Shown here piece by piece: positions 26,116 to 35,738 of a stretch of 64,000 nucleotides of DNA. The position numbers and the translations under genes are program-made. A model generated the notes under the pieces. It was not told where the DNA came from. It worked only from the letters and a program-made list of their open reading frames with translations, and made no database searches. The DNA comes from Listeria kieliensis (GTDB lineage Bacteria; Bacillota; Bacilli; Lactobacillales; Listeriaceae): contig NZ_LARY01000001.1 in assembly GCF_003369925.1 (NCBI RefSeq), forward strand, positions 310,001 to 374,000, written 5' to 3'. Each line of letters begins with the position of its first letter. Positions within the stretch are counted from its first letter, which is position 1.

Positions 26116-27342
26116 GTGAAAACAATCACGAAAAAACCTGAGGTGCTTGCGCCGGCAGGGAATTTAGAGAAATTAAAAATCGCTATTCGCTATGGGGCGG
26201 ATGCTGTTTATATTGGCGGGCAGGCTTTCGGGCTTCGTTCGCGTGCAGGTAATTTTAGCTATGAGGAAATGATTGAAGGCGTTTCATTTGCTCATGAACA
26301 TAATGCTAAGGTTTATGTAGCTGCTAACATGGTAGCTCATGAAGGTGATACAGAAGGAGCAGGGGAATTCTTTTTAACGTTACGGGAGATTGGAATTGAT
26401 GCCGTTATTGTTTCAGATCCTGCGCTTATTCAAATTTGTTTTGATAGCGCACCGGGACTTCCTGTGCATTTATCGACACAATCTTCTGCTACGAACTATA
26501 AAACACTTGAATTTTGGAAAAAGCGCGGGCTTGAGCGGGTTGTACTGGCTCGTGAAGTGAGCATGGAAGAAATTCGTGAAATCGGTGAGAAAACAGATAT
26601 CGAAATGGAAGCTTTCATTCATGGCGCGATGTGTATTTCTTATTCGGGGCGTTGTACGCTCTCAAATCATATGGCGAACCGGGATGCGAATCGGGGTGGT
26701 TGCGCACAAAGTTGTCGCTGGAAATATGATTTGTTTGAAATGGACCATGGCATAGCGCAAAACTTGGTAGACGCGGACGAAGAACCGTTCTCAATGAGTG
26801 CAGTCGATTTATCAATGATTCGCTATATTCCAGATATGGTGGATGCAGGTGTGGATAGCTTGAAAATTGAAGGTCGAATGAAGTCCATTCATTATGTATC
26901 AACGGTGGCTAGTTTGTACCGCAAAGTTGTAGATGCGTATTGTGCGGATCCGGAAAACTTTGAATTTGATCCTGCTTGGGAAGATGAACTTTGGAAAGTG
27001 GCTCAACGAGAGCTGTCAACGGGTTTCTTTTACCAGGAACCAACAGAAGATGAGCAGTTGTTCGGGAAAACACGAAAAATTCCTCAATATGCGTTTGCAG
27101 CTCAAGTGCTTGCTTATGATCCAGAAACGAAGATAGCAACACTCCAACAGCGAAATAATTTTGGTGTGGGGGATGAAATCGAGTTTTATGGTCCAAGCGA
27201 TACGGGCTTTAAGCAAGTTGTGCGGGAGATTTGGGATGAAGATGGTGAATCAATTGATCGTGCCAAAAATGCGATGATGACGATTAAAATGGTTGTTGAT
27301 GAACCAGTTGAACCATTTTATTTTATGCGTAAGAAGAAATAA
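26116..27342 (+). CDS. U32 peptidase-family protein, TrhP2/YrrO-like
   Basis: 408 residues, the longer partner. N-terminal PEVLAPAGNLEKLK, then the U32 signature AFIHGAMCISYSGRC followed by the further cysteines of GGCAQSCRW that bind an iron-sulfur cluster in TrhP/RlhA-type proteins, and a C-terminal extension. It probably hydroxylates the wobble uridine of tRNA with the product of the preceding gene, using prephenate as in E. coli TrhP. The start is GTG 26116 behind AAGGGGGA; an upstream in-frame codon lies within the previous gene. Confidence 0.87.
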   Translation: MKTITKKPEVLAPAGNLEKLKIAIRYGADAVYIGGQAFGLRSRAGNFSYEEMIEGVSFAHEHNAKVYVAANMVAHEGDTEGAGEFFLTLREIGIDAVIVSDPALIQICFDSAPGLPVHLSTQSSATNYKTLEFWKKRGLERVVLAREVSMEEIREIGEKTDIEMEAFIHGAMCISYSGRCTLSNHMANRDANRGGCAQSCRWKYDLFEMDHGIAQNLVDADEEPFSMSAVDLSMIRYIPDMVDAGVDSLKIEGRMKSIHYVSTVASLYRKVVDAYCADPENFEFDPAWEDELWKVAQRELSTGFFYQEPTEDEQLFGKTRKIPQYAFAAQVLAYDPETKIATLQQRNNFGVGDEIEFYGPSDTGFKQVVREIWDEDGESIDRAKNAMMTIKMVVDEPVEPFYFMRKKK

Positions 27343-27345
27343 ATG

Positions 27346-27383
27346 AAAAAGGAATCCCGATTTCGGGATTCCTTTTGATTTTT
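27346..27383 (+). terminator. Terminator between U32 gene and spxH
   Basis: Stem AAAGGAATCCCGA / TCGGGATTCCTTT followed by T-rich sequence. Convergent genes meet here. Confidence 0.8.
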
Positions 27384-27419
27384 AACATAAAGAAACAGCC
27401 GAAGCTGAATTCGACTGTT

Positions 27420-28229
27420 TTAATGTTTGATCGATTGCCAAAGCACTTCACCATTTTTTAAATAAATCGGTGTGACTTTTTGTTGCAGTCGCCACTTTTT
27501 CATTTGCCGTTCAATTTGACAAGCCGGTACATTATAAAATTGTGCCATGGATTCAACCGATGTAAGTTTGACTTCTGCTATATAATCTTCCATTTCAGGC
27601 TTTTCAGGCTCTGGAAAATGATTTAAGAGCTCAGAAAGAATGTGTACATAAACATCATAGCGATGCAAGCCACTGATTTTAAGTCCAGCCTCTTCAATAT
27701 TTCGGTTAAAGAAGACTATTGTCGGATTCTCCGTTATTTCCATTTCGCGTGCAACTTTTTGATCACCAACGTAGGCACGCTTTGCAATGCTTGAAGAAAA
27801 GTCTTTTTTGAATTCGGCTAAATCAAGTCCCACTTCTTCAGCTTTGTTAAAGAGAACCGTTTCATTTGAAATATCTTCGCCATACACAAAACAAGCTTCC
27901 TGAATCTTGCGTAAAAAGGCAATACCGAGATTTTTTCCTTGCATTTCGGCGGCTTTAACAGCAAGACAAGAAACATAAGATTGATGCGCCTGCTCTTGCT
28001 GGTCCTTTAGTGGAATTCCATCCGCCGCGCGCTTTTTCCTGCACATAAAAGTTTGTAAGTTATTGTGAAGAATATATCGTAACTTAAAGTAATTTCCATA
28101 TTCCATCTCAAGGCGTCTGATGTTTGATTCTAACTCAAAACAATCGTGACAAGCAGGATCGAAAAAGAGATAAATCTCAATCGGTTTACTGTTGGCGACA
28201 GATTTATAATAAAGATTTCGATTGATCAT
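27420..28229 (-). CDS. spxH: SpxH/YjbH ClpXP adaptor
   Basis: 269 residues, DsbA-like thioredoxin-fold adaptor that presents the regulator Spx to ClpXP, linking oxidative stress to gene expression. The CxxC motif is CHDC near residues 28-31, and the C-terminal helical part with [20 protein letters not shown] is typical. I place the start at ATG 28229 preceded by AGGTGATT; the GTG at 28238 is part of that ribosome site. Confidence 0.88.
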   Translation of the reverse strand: MINRNLYYKSVANSKPIEIYLFFDPACHDCFELESNIRRLEMEYGNYFKLRYILHNNLQTFMCRKKRAADGIPLKDQQEQAHQSYVSCLAVKAAEMQGKNLGIAFLRKIQEACFVYGEDISNETVLFNKAEEVGLDLAEFKKDFSSSIAKRAYVGDQKVAREMEITENPTIVFFNRNIEEAGLKISGLHRYDVYVHILSELLNHFPEPEKPEMEDYIAEVKLTSVESMAQFYNVPACQIERQMKKWRLQQKVTPIYLKNGEVLWQSIKH

Positions 28230-28436
28230 TTTAATCACCTGATTTTTTATTTCTAATCTAATTTAGCAATACTTTTGCATCCTAAGGAAATTCTATAGAA
28301 GTATAGTTGTGAAAGAAGGATACAATATACCATCTACTTCTATTTTATCAGCGTCCTCTCAATTTAACAAATAATTGAAACTTGAAACGGATAACACTCT
28401 AAAAAAGTGCGAGAGAAGTTCTTTTTTGAAAGACAG

Positions 28437-29021
28437 TTAAATATTTTTATTTTGATAGACATGTTTGTAAAAACGCTCGATTTTATTTGGCGCTTCTTCT
28501 TGATGGATTTCGTGTTTTTCAAGTAATTTGTAAAAGATTTTTTCGCCTTCTTCGTAGTTTTCCACTTCATATTCTAAGTCGAAATCCGTGATGCCTCCGT
28601 AGAGGTTTTTGTCGAAAACAAGCAACCCATCTTGATAATCTTTTTCGGCACGAATGGTCGTAAGTGCTCCAAACATTTCTAGCTCGTTGTAGTCAATGCC
28701 AAGTTTTTCAAGCAAATCTCGAACCGAACCAGTAGGGATATTGGAACCATTTAAAATAGCTTCAGCTTGGTCACTTCCGAGAATTTGCGTGGTTTCAAGC
28801 AAGCCCTTTCCTTCAGGAGTTTTTAAAGTGAGTTCAAATTGATCAGACCGTTTGCGGATTCGTAAAGCACTCTGCTTGTTCTTTAACGCAAAAGCCCTTG
28901 TATCTAGGTAATAGTTGGTTTGTTCAAAAAAATCTTCTTCTTTTAAGCGGAATAAGTCAACTAAATATTGGTATTCTCGTTCAGTTAGCATATTGCGGAA
29001 TTCGATTTCGAGTTCTTGCAA
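28437..29021 (-). CDS. CYTH domain protein (YjbK-like)
   Basis: About 194 residues filling a CYTH triphosphate-tunnel domain: N-terminal EIEFRN in place of the usual ExExK, then YYLDT, ALRIRKR, LTLKTP and the late DFDLEYEVE. Such enzymes bind metal and hydrolyse triphosphates (thiamine triphosphate, polyphosphate); the substrate here is unknown. I favour TTG 29021 because AAAGGAGG sits eight bases upstream; the ATG at 29042 precedes the ribosome site. It lies next to relQ as in Bacillus yjbK-yjbM. Confidence 0.82.
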   Translation of the reverse strand: MQELEIEFRNMLTEREYQYLVDLFRLKEEDFFEQTNYYLDTRAFALKNKQSALRIRKRSDQFELTLKTPEGKGLLETTQILGSDQAEAILNGSNIPTGSVRDLLEKLGIDYNELEMFGALTTIRAEKDYQDGLLVFDKNLYGGITDFDLEYEVENYEEGEKIFYKLLEKHEIHQEEAPNKIERFYKHVYQNKNI

Positions 29022-29172
29022 ACGAAACGCCTCCTTTTTCATAAAACGCTCTTTGTTTCATAGTAGCATGAAAAAATAAAAAATACGAAGAAAGTGATGA
29101 CTGCCGAACTGGAACGAAATGTGATAAAATAAGTGAGGTAGAAAATGTAAATTTTATTTGAGGTGAGTTTTT

Positions 29173-29835
29173 GTGAGTCATTGGGAAGATTTCTTAGCAC
29201 CTTATAAGCAAGCGGTTGAAGAGTTGAAAATAAAGCTCAAAGGGATGAGAGGGCAGTTTCAACTTGAGAATAATCATTCTCCAATTGAATTTGTAACTGG
29301 ACGTGTCAAACCGATTGCGAGTATTTTGGATAAGGCTAATCAAAAAAATATTCAACTGGATCATTTGGCAGAGGAAATGCAAGATATTGCAGGCCTTAGA
29401 ATGATGTGCCAGTTTGTAGATGATATTGAGACGGTCGTGCAGCTCTTACGCCAAAGACGCGATTTTCACATCGTTGAAGAGCGTGACTATATTGCGAATA
29501 AAAAGCCGAGCGGTTATCGCTCTTATCATGTAGTGATTGAATACCCCGTTGAAACGATTCAAGGGGAACAAAAAATTTTAGTGGAAATTCAAATTCGAAC
29601 GCTCGCGATGAATTTTTGGGCAACGATTGAGCACTCGCTTAACTACAAATATCAAGGTGAATTTCCAGAAACGATGAATAAACGTTTGAAACGCGCAGCG
29701 GAAGCCGCTTTTCAATTGGATGAAGAAATGAGTCAAATTCGTGAAGAAATCCAAGAAGCGCAAGTTTTCTTTTCTGAAAATAAAATCGCACAAAAAGGAG
29801 AGAACGCGAGGGGTTCTAAGATTCCGAAAAAATAG
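29173..29835 (+). CDS. relQ: Small alarmone synthetase RelQ (YjbM/SAS1)
   Basis: 220 residues, synthetase-only RelA/SpoT homologue making (p)ppGpp from ATP and GDP/GTP. The NSPIEFVTGRVK, DIAGLRMMCQFVDDI, RDYIANKKPSGYRSYH and VEIQIRTLAMNFWATIEH motifs are intact. It starts with GTG behind a TTGAGGTGAG ribosome site. It heads relQ-nadK-rluD, transcribed away from the CYTH gene. Confidence 0.93.
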   Translation: MSHWEDFLAPYKQAVEELKIKLKGMRGQFQLENNHSPIEFVTGRVKPIASILDKANQKNIQLDHLAEEMQDIAGLRMMCQFVDDIETVVQLLRQRRDFHIVEERDYIANKKPSGYRSYHVVIEYPVETIQGEQKILVEIQIRTLAMNFWATIEHSLNYKYQGEFPETMNKRLKRAAEAAFQLDEEMSQIREEIQEAQVFFSENKIAQKGENARGSKIPKK

Positions 29836-29860
29836 CTGACTTGATAAAGGAGGAAACACT

Positions 29861-30658
29861 GTGAAGTATGTCATCACGTCTAAGGGGGATGAAAAGTCCA
29901 ATTTGCTAAAGCTCTCGATGATTGCAGAGTTTGGAGCTTATGAAGGGATGATCTATGATGAAGCAGAGCCTGAAATTGTCATCTCGATCGGTGGAGATGG
30001 CACGCTTCTTGCTGCTTTTCATGAGTATCAGGATCGGCTTGCTGAAACGGCATTTGTTGGAATTCATACGGGGCATCTTGGCTTTTATGCAGACTGGCGA
30101 CCGCATGAAGCAGAGCAACTAGTTGCTAAAATTGCGAAAGGTAAATTTGAATGGGTGAGTTATCCGCTTTTAAAAACAACGATTTATTATAATACAGGAA
30201 AAAAGAAAGATGAATATTTGGCACTCAATGAGTCAACTGTTAAAAGTTCAGGAGGTCCCTTTGTTGTGGATGTCGTGATCAATAGCACTCAATTTGAACG
30301 ATTTCGTGGCGATGGGCTATGTATGTCAACGCCAAGTGGGACAACGGCGTATAATAAATCACTCGGTGGGGCTTTGATTCATCCATCTGTAAAATCCATG
30401 CAGCTCACCGAAATGGCTTCGATCAACAACCGAGTTTATCGGACGATCGGAAGCCCACTTATTTTTCCAACGCATCACCGGGTACACTTAAAACCAGTGG
30501 ATGATCGTGATTTTCAAATTTCGATTGACCATCTCAGCATTTTGCACCGAGACGTACATGAAATCATTTATGAAATTTCAGACAAAGAGATTCATTTTGC
30601 TCGATTGCGCTCTTTCCCATTTTGGCGCCGAGTGCATGATTCCTTTATCGAAGATTAG
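29861..30658 (+). CDS. nadK: NAD kinase
   Basis: 265 residues, the usual Gram-positive length. ATP-dependent phosphorylation of NAD to NADP. The glycine-rich SIGGDGTLLAAF, the NE/S motif LNESTV and the STPSGTTAYNKSLGG segment are present. It lies 25 bp after relQ and six before the pseudouridine synthase gene, a conserved order in Firmicutes. Confidence 0.95.
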   Translation: MKYVITSKGDEKSNLLKLSMIAEFGAYEGMIYDEAEPEIVISIGGDGTLLAAFHEYQDRLAETAFVGIHTGHLGFYADWRPHEAEQLVAKIAKGKFEWVSYPLLKTTIYYNTGKKKDEYLALNESTVKSSGGPFVVDVVINSTQFERFRGDGLCMSTPSGTTAYNKSLGGALIHPSVKSMQLTEMASINNRVYRTIGSPLIFPTHHRVHLKPVDDRDFQISIDHLSILHRDVHEIIYEISDKEIHFARLRSFPFWRRVHDSFIED

Positions 30659-30667
30659 GAGGAAATG

Positions 30668-31573
30668 GTGTTTTTAGAATGGATTGCAGAAGAAAAGGAT
30701 ACAGACTTGCTGCTTCGAACTTTTCTTCGTCACAAGCATATTTCAAAGCAGCTACTGGCCTCGGTCAAATATAACGAAGCTGGGAAAATTGAAGTGAACG
30801 GTCAGGAAGAGAACGTTTTATACCGTGTAAAGTGCGGAGATGAAGTGCGTGTTACTTTCCCCCCCGAGAAGGAAAACGCCCAATTAATTGCCGAACACGA
30901 TAAACTCGATATCATTTACGAAGATGATTTCATTCTCGTCTTGAATAAAAAAGCAGGAATGGCTTCCATCCCCGCGCAGTTTCATCCAAGCGGCTCTGTG
31001 GCGAATCATCTGAAAGGCTACTACGAGACAAAAGGGATCGCCTCTGCGATCCATATTGTGACACGACTTGACCGAGATACATCTGGACTCATGCTAATTG
31101 CGAAGACGCGCTTTGCTCATGCAAGGCTTAGTGAAACCCTTCAAAAGGGGCTTTTAAAGCGGCGCTACGAGGCTCTTGTATCCGGAAGACTCCAAACAAA
31201 TCAAGGCAGCATTGAAGCACCCATTGGACGCAAAAGCGATCTTAGCATCATGGAACGTGTTGTGACAAAAGACGGAAAATATGCCAAAACCAATTTCAAG
31301 CGTCTAGGTTGCTATCAAGGTTTCGATCATGTTGAAATTGAACTTGAAACGGGAAGAACCCATCAAATTCGGGTGCACTTTTCACACATTGGTCATCCTT
31401 TGCTCGGAGATGATATGTATGGCGGGAGCCTAGATTTGATTGCTCGGCAAGCGTTACATTCTTGCCATTTGCACTTGATTCATCCGTTTACAGAAGAATA
31501 TCTCGAATTTAATATTCCGCTCTCGGATGATATTTTGGCGGTTCTTAGGCAAAATGAAAAAGAAATAGATTGA
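30668..31573 (+). CDS. RluD-type pseudouridine synthase
   Basis: About 301 residues: N-terminal S4-like region, then the RluA-family catalytic core with the essential Asp in VTRLDRDTSGLML, plus LETGRTHQIRVHFSHIGHPLLGD. It isomerises uridines in 23S rRNA (or tRNA). I prefer GTG 30668, giving five bases from AGGAGG; the overlapping ATG 30665 is only two bases from it. Confidence 0.9.
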   Translation: MFLEWIAEEKDTDLLLRTFLRHKHISKQLLASVKYNEAGKIEVNGQEENVLYRVKCGDEVRVTFPPEKENAQLIAEHDKLDIIYEDDFILVLNKKAGMASIPAQFHPSGSVANHLKGYYETKGIASAIHIVTRLDRDTSGLMLIAKTRFAHARLSETLQKGLLKRRYEALVSGRLQTNQGSIEAPIGRKSDLSIMERVVTKDGKYAKTNFKRLGCYQGFDHVEIELETGRTHQIRVHFSHIGHPLLGDDMYGGSLDLIARQALHSCHLHLIHPFTEEYLEFNIPLSDDILAVLRQNEKEID

Positions 31574-31633
31574 AAAAAACGGGCTGTCATGTGAAAATAG
31601 AAAGGGCAATCCGAAAATAGGAGGAGAAACAAA

Positions 31634-32422
31634 ATGAATTTGACATTAGCTGGAAAAACGTATGTTGTAATGGGAGTAGCGAACAAGAGAAGTATTGCTT
31701 GGTCGATTGCAAAATCATTAAATGAAGCAGGAGCAGATTTAGTTTTTACATATGCTGATGATCGCGCGAAAAAAAGCATTGATGAACTCAAAACGTTACT
31801 TCATGAAAATAATCATGAGGCACCTGTCGTTCAGTGTAATGTAAACGATGAAGAGGGAATCAAAAACGCCTTTGAAACGATTAAATCCGCAAAAGGAAAA
31901 ATCAGCGGTCTTGCACATTGTATCGCATTTGCAAATAAAGAATTCTTGACGGGTGACTATTTAGAAGTAGACCGAGAAAGCTTTTTACAAGCGCATGAAG
32001 TAAGTTCGTATTCGTTCACAGCTGTTGCACGCACATTGAAGCATCTAGACATGCTAACTGAAGATGCAAGCTTACTCACACTTACTTACCTTGGTGGGGA
32101 ACGCGTGGTTGAAAACTATAACATTATGGGTGTTGCAAAAGCTTCACTTGATGCGTCTGTGAAATATTTGGCGATGGATCTTGGGAAAGTTGGCGTGCGT
32201 GTTAATGCGATTTCTGCAGGCCCAATTCGGACGCTTTCTGCAAGAGGCGTAAGCAGTTTTACGAAATCACTTTCTATTGTGGAAGAAAAAGCTCCATTAC
32301 AACGCTCGACGGATCCAGATGAAGTTGGAGATACGGCTTTATTCTTATTCAGCCCGCTATCACGCGGGATTACAGGCGAAATGATTCACGTCGATAATGG
32401 CTATCATATCATTGGCTTCTAA
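31634..32422 (+). CDS. fabI: Enoyl-[acyl-carrier-protein] reductase
   Basis: 262 residues, SDR-superfamily reductase completing each fatty-acid elongation cycle in the cytosol, and the target of triclosan. Atypical nucleotide motif GVANKRSIAW and catalytic Y162-x6-K169 (YNIMGVAK) are both FabI hallmarks. The C-terminal GITGEMIHVDNGYHI is typical. Ribosome site ATAGGAGGAG. Single gene ending at a strong terminator. Confidence 0.96.
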   Translation: MNLTLAGKTYVVMGVANKRSIAWSIAKSLNEAGADLVFTYADDRAKKSIDELKTLLHENNHEAPVVQCNVNDEEGIKNAFETIKSAKGKISGLAHCIAFANKEFLTGDYLEVDRESFLQAHEVSSYSFTAVARTLKHLDMLTEDASLLTLTYLGGERVVENYNIMGVAKASLDASVKYLAMDLGKVGVRVNAISAGPIRTLSARGVSSFTKSLSIVEEKAPLQRSTDPDEVGDTALFLFSPLSRGITGEMIHVDNGYHIIGF

Positions 32423-32427
32423 AGCTT

Positions 32428-32467
32428 AAAAAACGCTCTAAGTGATTCGCTTAGAGCGTTTTTTTAT
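32428..32467. terminator. Bidirectional terminator, fabI / MFS gene
   Basis: Stem AAAACGCTCTAAG / CTTAGAGCGTTTT with T-runs on both strands. Confidence 0.9.
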
Positions 32468-32475
32468 AATTTGGT

Positions 32476-33948
32476 TTAAGAGTTGCTACGATGCTTACCT
32501 GGCAAAATAAAATGTAAGAAAAAGCTAATGATAGCAAGAAGAAGCATGCTCCAAAAGACAAGATGGAGTCCTTGATACAAGATATCGCGCAGTGGCGAAA
32601 TTAAATCGGCAGCCACTTTTCCGGATGTTTTCGGGCTGATGAGTAGATTTAAATTCGTGCGATTAAGACCATCAAGGCTAGCAGCGCCAAATTGCTTCGC
32701 AAGAATCGAATTGAAAATCGTGCCGAGGATCGCAACGCCAATTGTTTGACCAACTGTCCGGAACAAAGTGTTGGATGCCGTTGCAATACCAGTTTGATGT
32801 TTTGGAACCGCATCTTGAACGGTCACAGTCGTTGTTGTGAAAATGATCCCGAAACCAAAGCCCATCAAAGCACTGTTCAAATAAAAGTAAAGATCTCCTG
32901 TGTCTTTCGGAAAGAGCGCCAGAATGATGCCGCTTGCGATTGTAAAAAGAATCCCAATGCCAACTGTTCGGCGGTTCCCAATTTGAGTGAGCCACTTGCC
33001 ACCAAGAAAAGAACCGAAAATCCAAGTGACGGAAAGTGGAGCGATCATTAAGCCGGCTATAGTGGCCCCGTGCCCGAGCATTCCTTGTGCCCACATTGGA
33101 ATATAGACATTGATGCCAATTAAGAAAGCACTAATGAAAAAGCCAATTAAATTGCCAATCAATACCACCGGGTTCTTGAAAAGAACAAAAGGCATGATTG
33201 GATCTTTTGCGCGCTTCTCGACAAAATAAAAGCAAGCAAATAAAAGAATGGCGAGTGCAAAAAGAACAAGCACAAATGGCTCTGTCCATTGCAGCGTTTC
33301 TCCAGCGCGTTGTAAGCCAAACAGCAACACTAAAAGCGCGACAGTAAAAATAGTAGCGCCGAGGTAATCAATTGGCAGGCGCTGCTTTTCAATGTCTTCT
33401 TTTAAGTACAACCAGATAAGAGCAATTGTTACGATGCCTACAGGGACATTGATGAAGAAAATCCAGTGCCAAGAAAGTTGATCGACGAGGAAACCACCTA
33501 AGAGTGGACCGAAAACCCCAGCAATTCCCCAAGCAGATCCCATGAAACCAAGTACGCGAGCTCGCTTTTCAAAAGGGTAGACATCGGCGATGATCGTCAT
33601 GGTAGAAGGTAAAATCCCTCCAGCGCCAATTCCTTGAATGGCTCTAAAAATAATCAGTTGTTCCATATTTTGTGCAAAACCACATAATACTGAACCGATA
33701 ATAAAAATAAGCGTTGCAATTACAAAAATAAGCTTCCTGCCATAAATATCGGATAATTTACCATAAATCGGTACAGTGACGGCGGAAGTCAGTAAATAGA
33801 CAGAGAATATCCAGTTCATAAGTTCAATACCATTTAACTGGCTCACGATCGTTGGAATCGCCGTACTGACAATGGTCCCTTCGATTGCTGCCATAAATGT
33901 AGCAACGAAAACGGCAAGCGTGACAGCTTTCACTTTAGTTTGTTCCAA
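32476..33948 (-). CDS. MFS multidrug exporter, DHA2 (14-helix) family
   Basis: 490 residues with 14 predicted membrane helices. The family motifs GKLSDIYGRK (loop 2-3), FRAIQGIGAGGILP and WHWIFFINVPVG are clear, as in LmrB/EmrB/QacA-type drug-proton antiporters. It starts with TTG behind GGGAGGTAAGG. The substrate is unknown. It is divergent from the M42 peptidase gene. Confidence 0.9.
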   Translation of the reverse strand: MEQTKVKAVTLAVFVATFMAAIEGTIVSTAIPTIVSQLNGIELMNWIFSVYLLTSAVTVPIYGKLSDIYGRKLIFVIATLIFIIGSVLCGFAQNMEQLIIFRAIQGIGAGGILPSTMTIIADVYPFEKRARVLGFMGSAWGIAGVFGPLLGGFLVDQLSWHWIFFINVPVGIVTIALIWLYLKEDIEKQRLPIDYLGATIFTVALLVLLFGLQRAGETLQWTEPFVLVLFALAILLFACFYFVEKRAKDPIMPFVLFKNPVVLIGNLIGFFISAFLIGINVYIPMWAQGMLGHGATIAGLMIAPLSVTWIFGSFLGGKWLTQIGNRRTVGIGILFTIASGIILALFPKDTGDLYFYLNSALMGFGFGIIFTTTTVTVQDAVPKHQTGIATASNTLFRTVGQTIGVAILGTIFNSILAKQFGAASLDGLNRTNLNLLISPKTSGKVAADLISPLRDILYQGLHLVFWSMLLLAIISFFLHFILPGKHRSNS

Positions 33949-34083
33949 AACCTTACCTCCCTCTATCTCTATATCTCAAGGCATTATAGCACAAAACCGC
34001 TTTGTTTTAAATCACTCAAAGCACTTTTTTATGTCTTTTATGCTTGTTTTCGCTATAATGAAAGAGTGAAGGAGGCGAAGCAC

Positions 34084-35139
34084 GTGACCTATCAACCAAA
34101 TACAAAGGAAACGATGCAATTGATTCAAAGTTTAACAGAAATTCCCAGTCCAACAGGAAATACAGCGGTCATCATTCAAAAAATTGCCGAATATTTAGAC
34201 CGTTTGGATGTTTCTTATGTGAAAAATCATAAGGGGGGCTTAATTGCTACCTTGAAAGGGGAAAATCAAGCAAAGCATAGAATGCTCACGGCACATGTGG
34301 ATACACTTGGGGCAATGGTAAAAGAAATTAAAACGGATGGCAGGCTGCTGCTTTCGCTTATTGGTGGCTTTCGTTTTAATGCAATTGAAGGCGAATATTG
34401 CCGAATTGAAACGAGTTCGGGGAAAACTTACTCGGGCACTATTTTGATGCATCAAACGTCCGTTCACGTATATAAGAATGCAGGAACGGCGGAGCGAAAT
34501 GAGCGCAACATGGAAGTGCGGATTGATGCACGAGTAACAAACGCAGAGGACGTCAAGAAACTCGGGATTAGTGTTGGTGATTTTGTGTCGTTTGACCCGC
34601 GGACTGAAATTGTGAATGATGAATTTATTAAGTCACGCCATTTAGATGACAAGGCAAGTGTTGGCATGCTGCTGCGCCTCATCCAGCATATTCAAAAAGA
34701 AAAACTGACGCTTCCTTATACGACGCATGTTTTGATTTCAAATAATGAAGAAATCGGCTATGGTGGGAATTCGAACATACCAGAACAAACTGTGGAATAT
34801 CTAGCTGTGGACATGGGAGCGCTTGGTGATGGGCAAGAATCAGATGAATATACGGTTTCCATTTGTGCAAAAGACAGTTCTGGTCCGTATCACTATGGTC
34901 TGCGCAAACATTTGGTAGAACTTGCAGAAAAAGAAGAAATTGCTTATAAAGTTGATATCTATCCACACTACAACTCTGATGCAAGTGCTGCGGTTCGCGC
35001 CGGAAATGATATTATTCATGGACTTTTAGGAGCTGGCATTGATGCTAGCCATGCTTACGAAAGGACGCATAAAGATTCGCTTTATTACACGGAAAAATTG
35101 CTTTATCACTATTTGTTCTCGAAAATGATAGAGGAATAA
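34084..35139 (+). CDS. M42-family metallopeptidase
   Basis: 351 residues, dinuclear-metal aminopeptidase family (FrvX/PepA glutamyl-type). Metal ligands lie in [40 protein letters not shown] and the C-terminal [10 protein letters not shown]. Cytosolic peptide turnover is the expected role. Start GTG 34084 has AAGGAGG eight bases upstream. Upstream in-frame sequence overlaps the promoter region of the MFS gene. Confidence 0.88.
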   Translation: MTYQPNTKETMQLIQSLTEIPSPTGNTAVIIQKIAEYLDRLDVSYVKNHKGGLIATLKGENQAKHRMLTAHVDTLGAMVKEIKTDGRLLLSLIGGFRFNAIEGEYCRIETSSGKTYSGTILMHQTSVHVYKNAGTAERNERNMEVRIDARVTNAEDVKKLGISVGDFVSFDPRTEIVNDEFIKSRHLDDKASVGMLLRLIQHIQKEKLTLPYTTHVLISNNEEIGYGGNSNIPEQTVEYLAVDMGALGDGQESDEYTVSICAKDSSGPYHYGLRKHLVELAEKEEIAYKVDIYPHYNSDASAAVRAGNDIIHGLLGAGIDASHAYERTHKDSLYYTEKLLYHYLFSKMIEE

Positions 35140-35161
35140 AGAAGGAAGGAGCTGGCAAAAG

Positions 35162-35632
35162 ATGAATGTTCATGATTTTAAGGAAACGACGATGGCTGGG
35201 GAAGAAGTGCCCCTTGATGAATTTAAAGGCAAAGTGCTTTTGATTGTAAATACGGCAAGTAAATGTGGCTTGACACCTCAACTTGAAGGCCTTGAAAAGC
35301 TTTACGAAACCTATCAAAATGAGGGATTCGAAATCCTTGGTTTCCCGTGCAATCAGTTTTTACGCCAAGATCCTGGTAGCAATGAAGAAATTCTGGCTTT
35401 CTGTGAGCGAAATTACGGGGTGACTTTCCCGATGTTCCAAAAAATTAAAGTAAACGGCAAAGAAGCAGATCCACTTTATCAATATCTAGTAAAGGAAACA
35501 AGTGGCAAGAAGATTGAATGGAACTTTGCTAAATTTTTAATCGATCGAGAAGGAAACATTATCGAGCGTTTCTCTTCGAAAACTAAACCAGAAGCAATTG
35601 AAACGAACATTCAAATGGCACTAGCTAAGTGA
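35162..35632 (+). CDS. Glutathione peroxidase family (thiol peroxidase, Cys type)
   Basis: 156 residues. The peroxidatic cysteine is C35 in [11 protein letters not shown], in the place of selenocysteine in mammalian enzymes. FPCNQF and [12 protein letters not shown] complete the GPx catalytic set. It reduces hydroperoxides, probably with thioredoxin. It follows the M42 peptidase gene by 22 bp and may be co-transcribed. Confidence 0.92.
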   Translation: MNVHDFKETTMAGEEVPLDEFKGKVLLIVNTASKCGLTPQLEGLEKLYETYQNEGFEILGFPCNQFLRQDPGSNEEILAFCERNYGVTFPMFQKIKVNGKEADPLYQYLVKETSGKKIEWNFAKFLIDREGNIIERFSSKTKPEAIETNIQMALAK

Positions 35633-35649
35633 TTGACGAGTTTTTTAAA

Positions 35650-35683
35650 AATGCGGCTAATTGATTTTAGTCGTATTTTTTTG
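35650..35683 (+). terminator. Weak terminator after gpx
   Basis: AATGCGGCTAA and TTAGTCGTATT can pair with G-T wobbles, followed by a run of T. Weaker than neighbouring terminators. Confidence 0.55.
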
Positions 35684-35738
35684 GTTTCAGTTATGATATA
35701 CTAATGAAATGTGAAGAAATCGAGGAGGAATTGGAACG

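Noticed and set aside
28364-28570. A lysine-rich reverse-strand reading frame near 28.4 kb.
   Set aside because: It overlaps the CYTH gene in another frame and has no ribosome site of its own.
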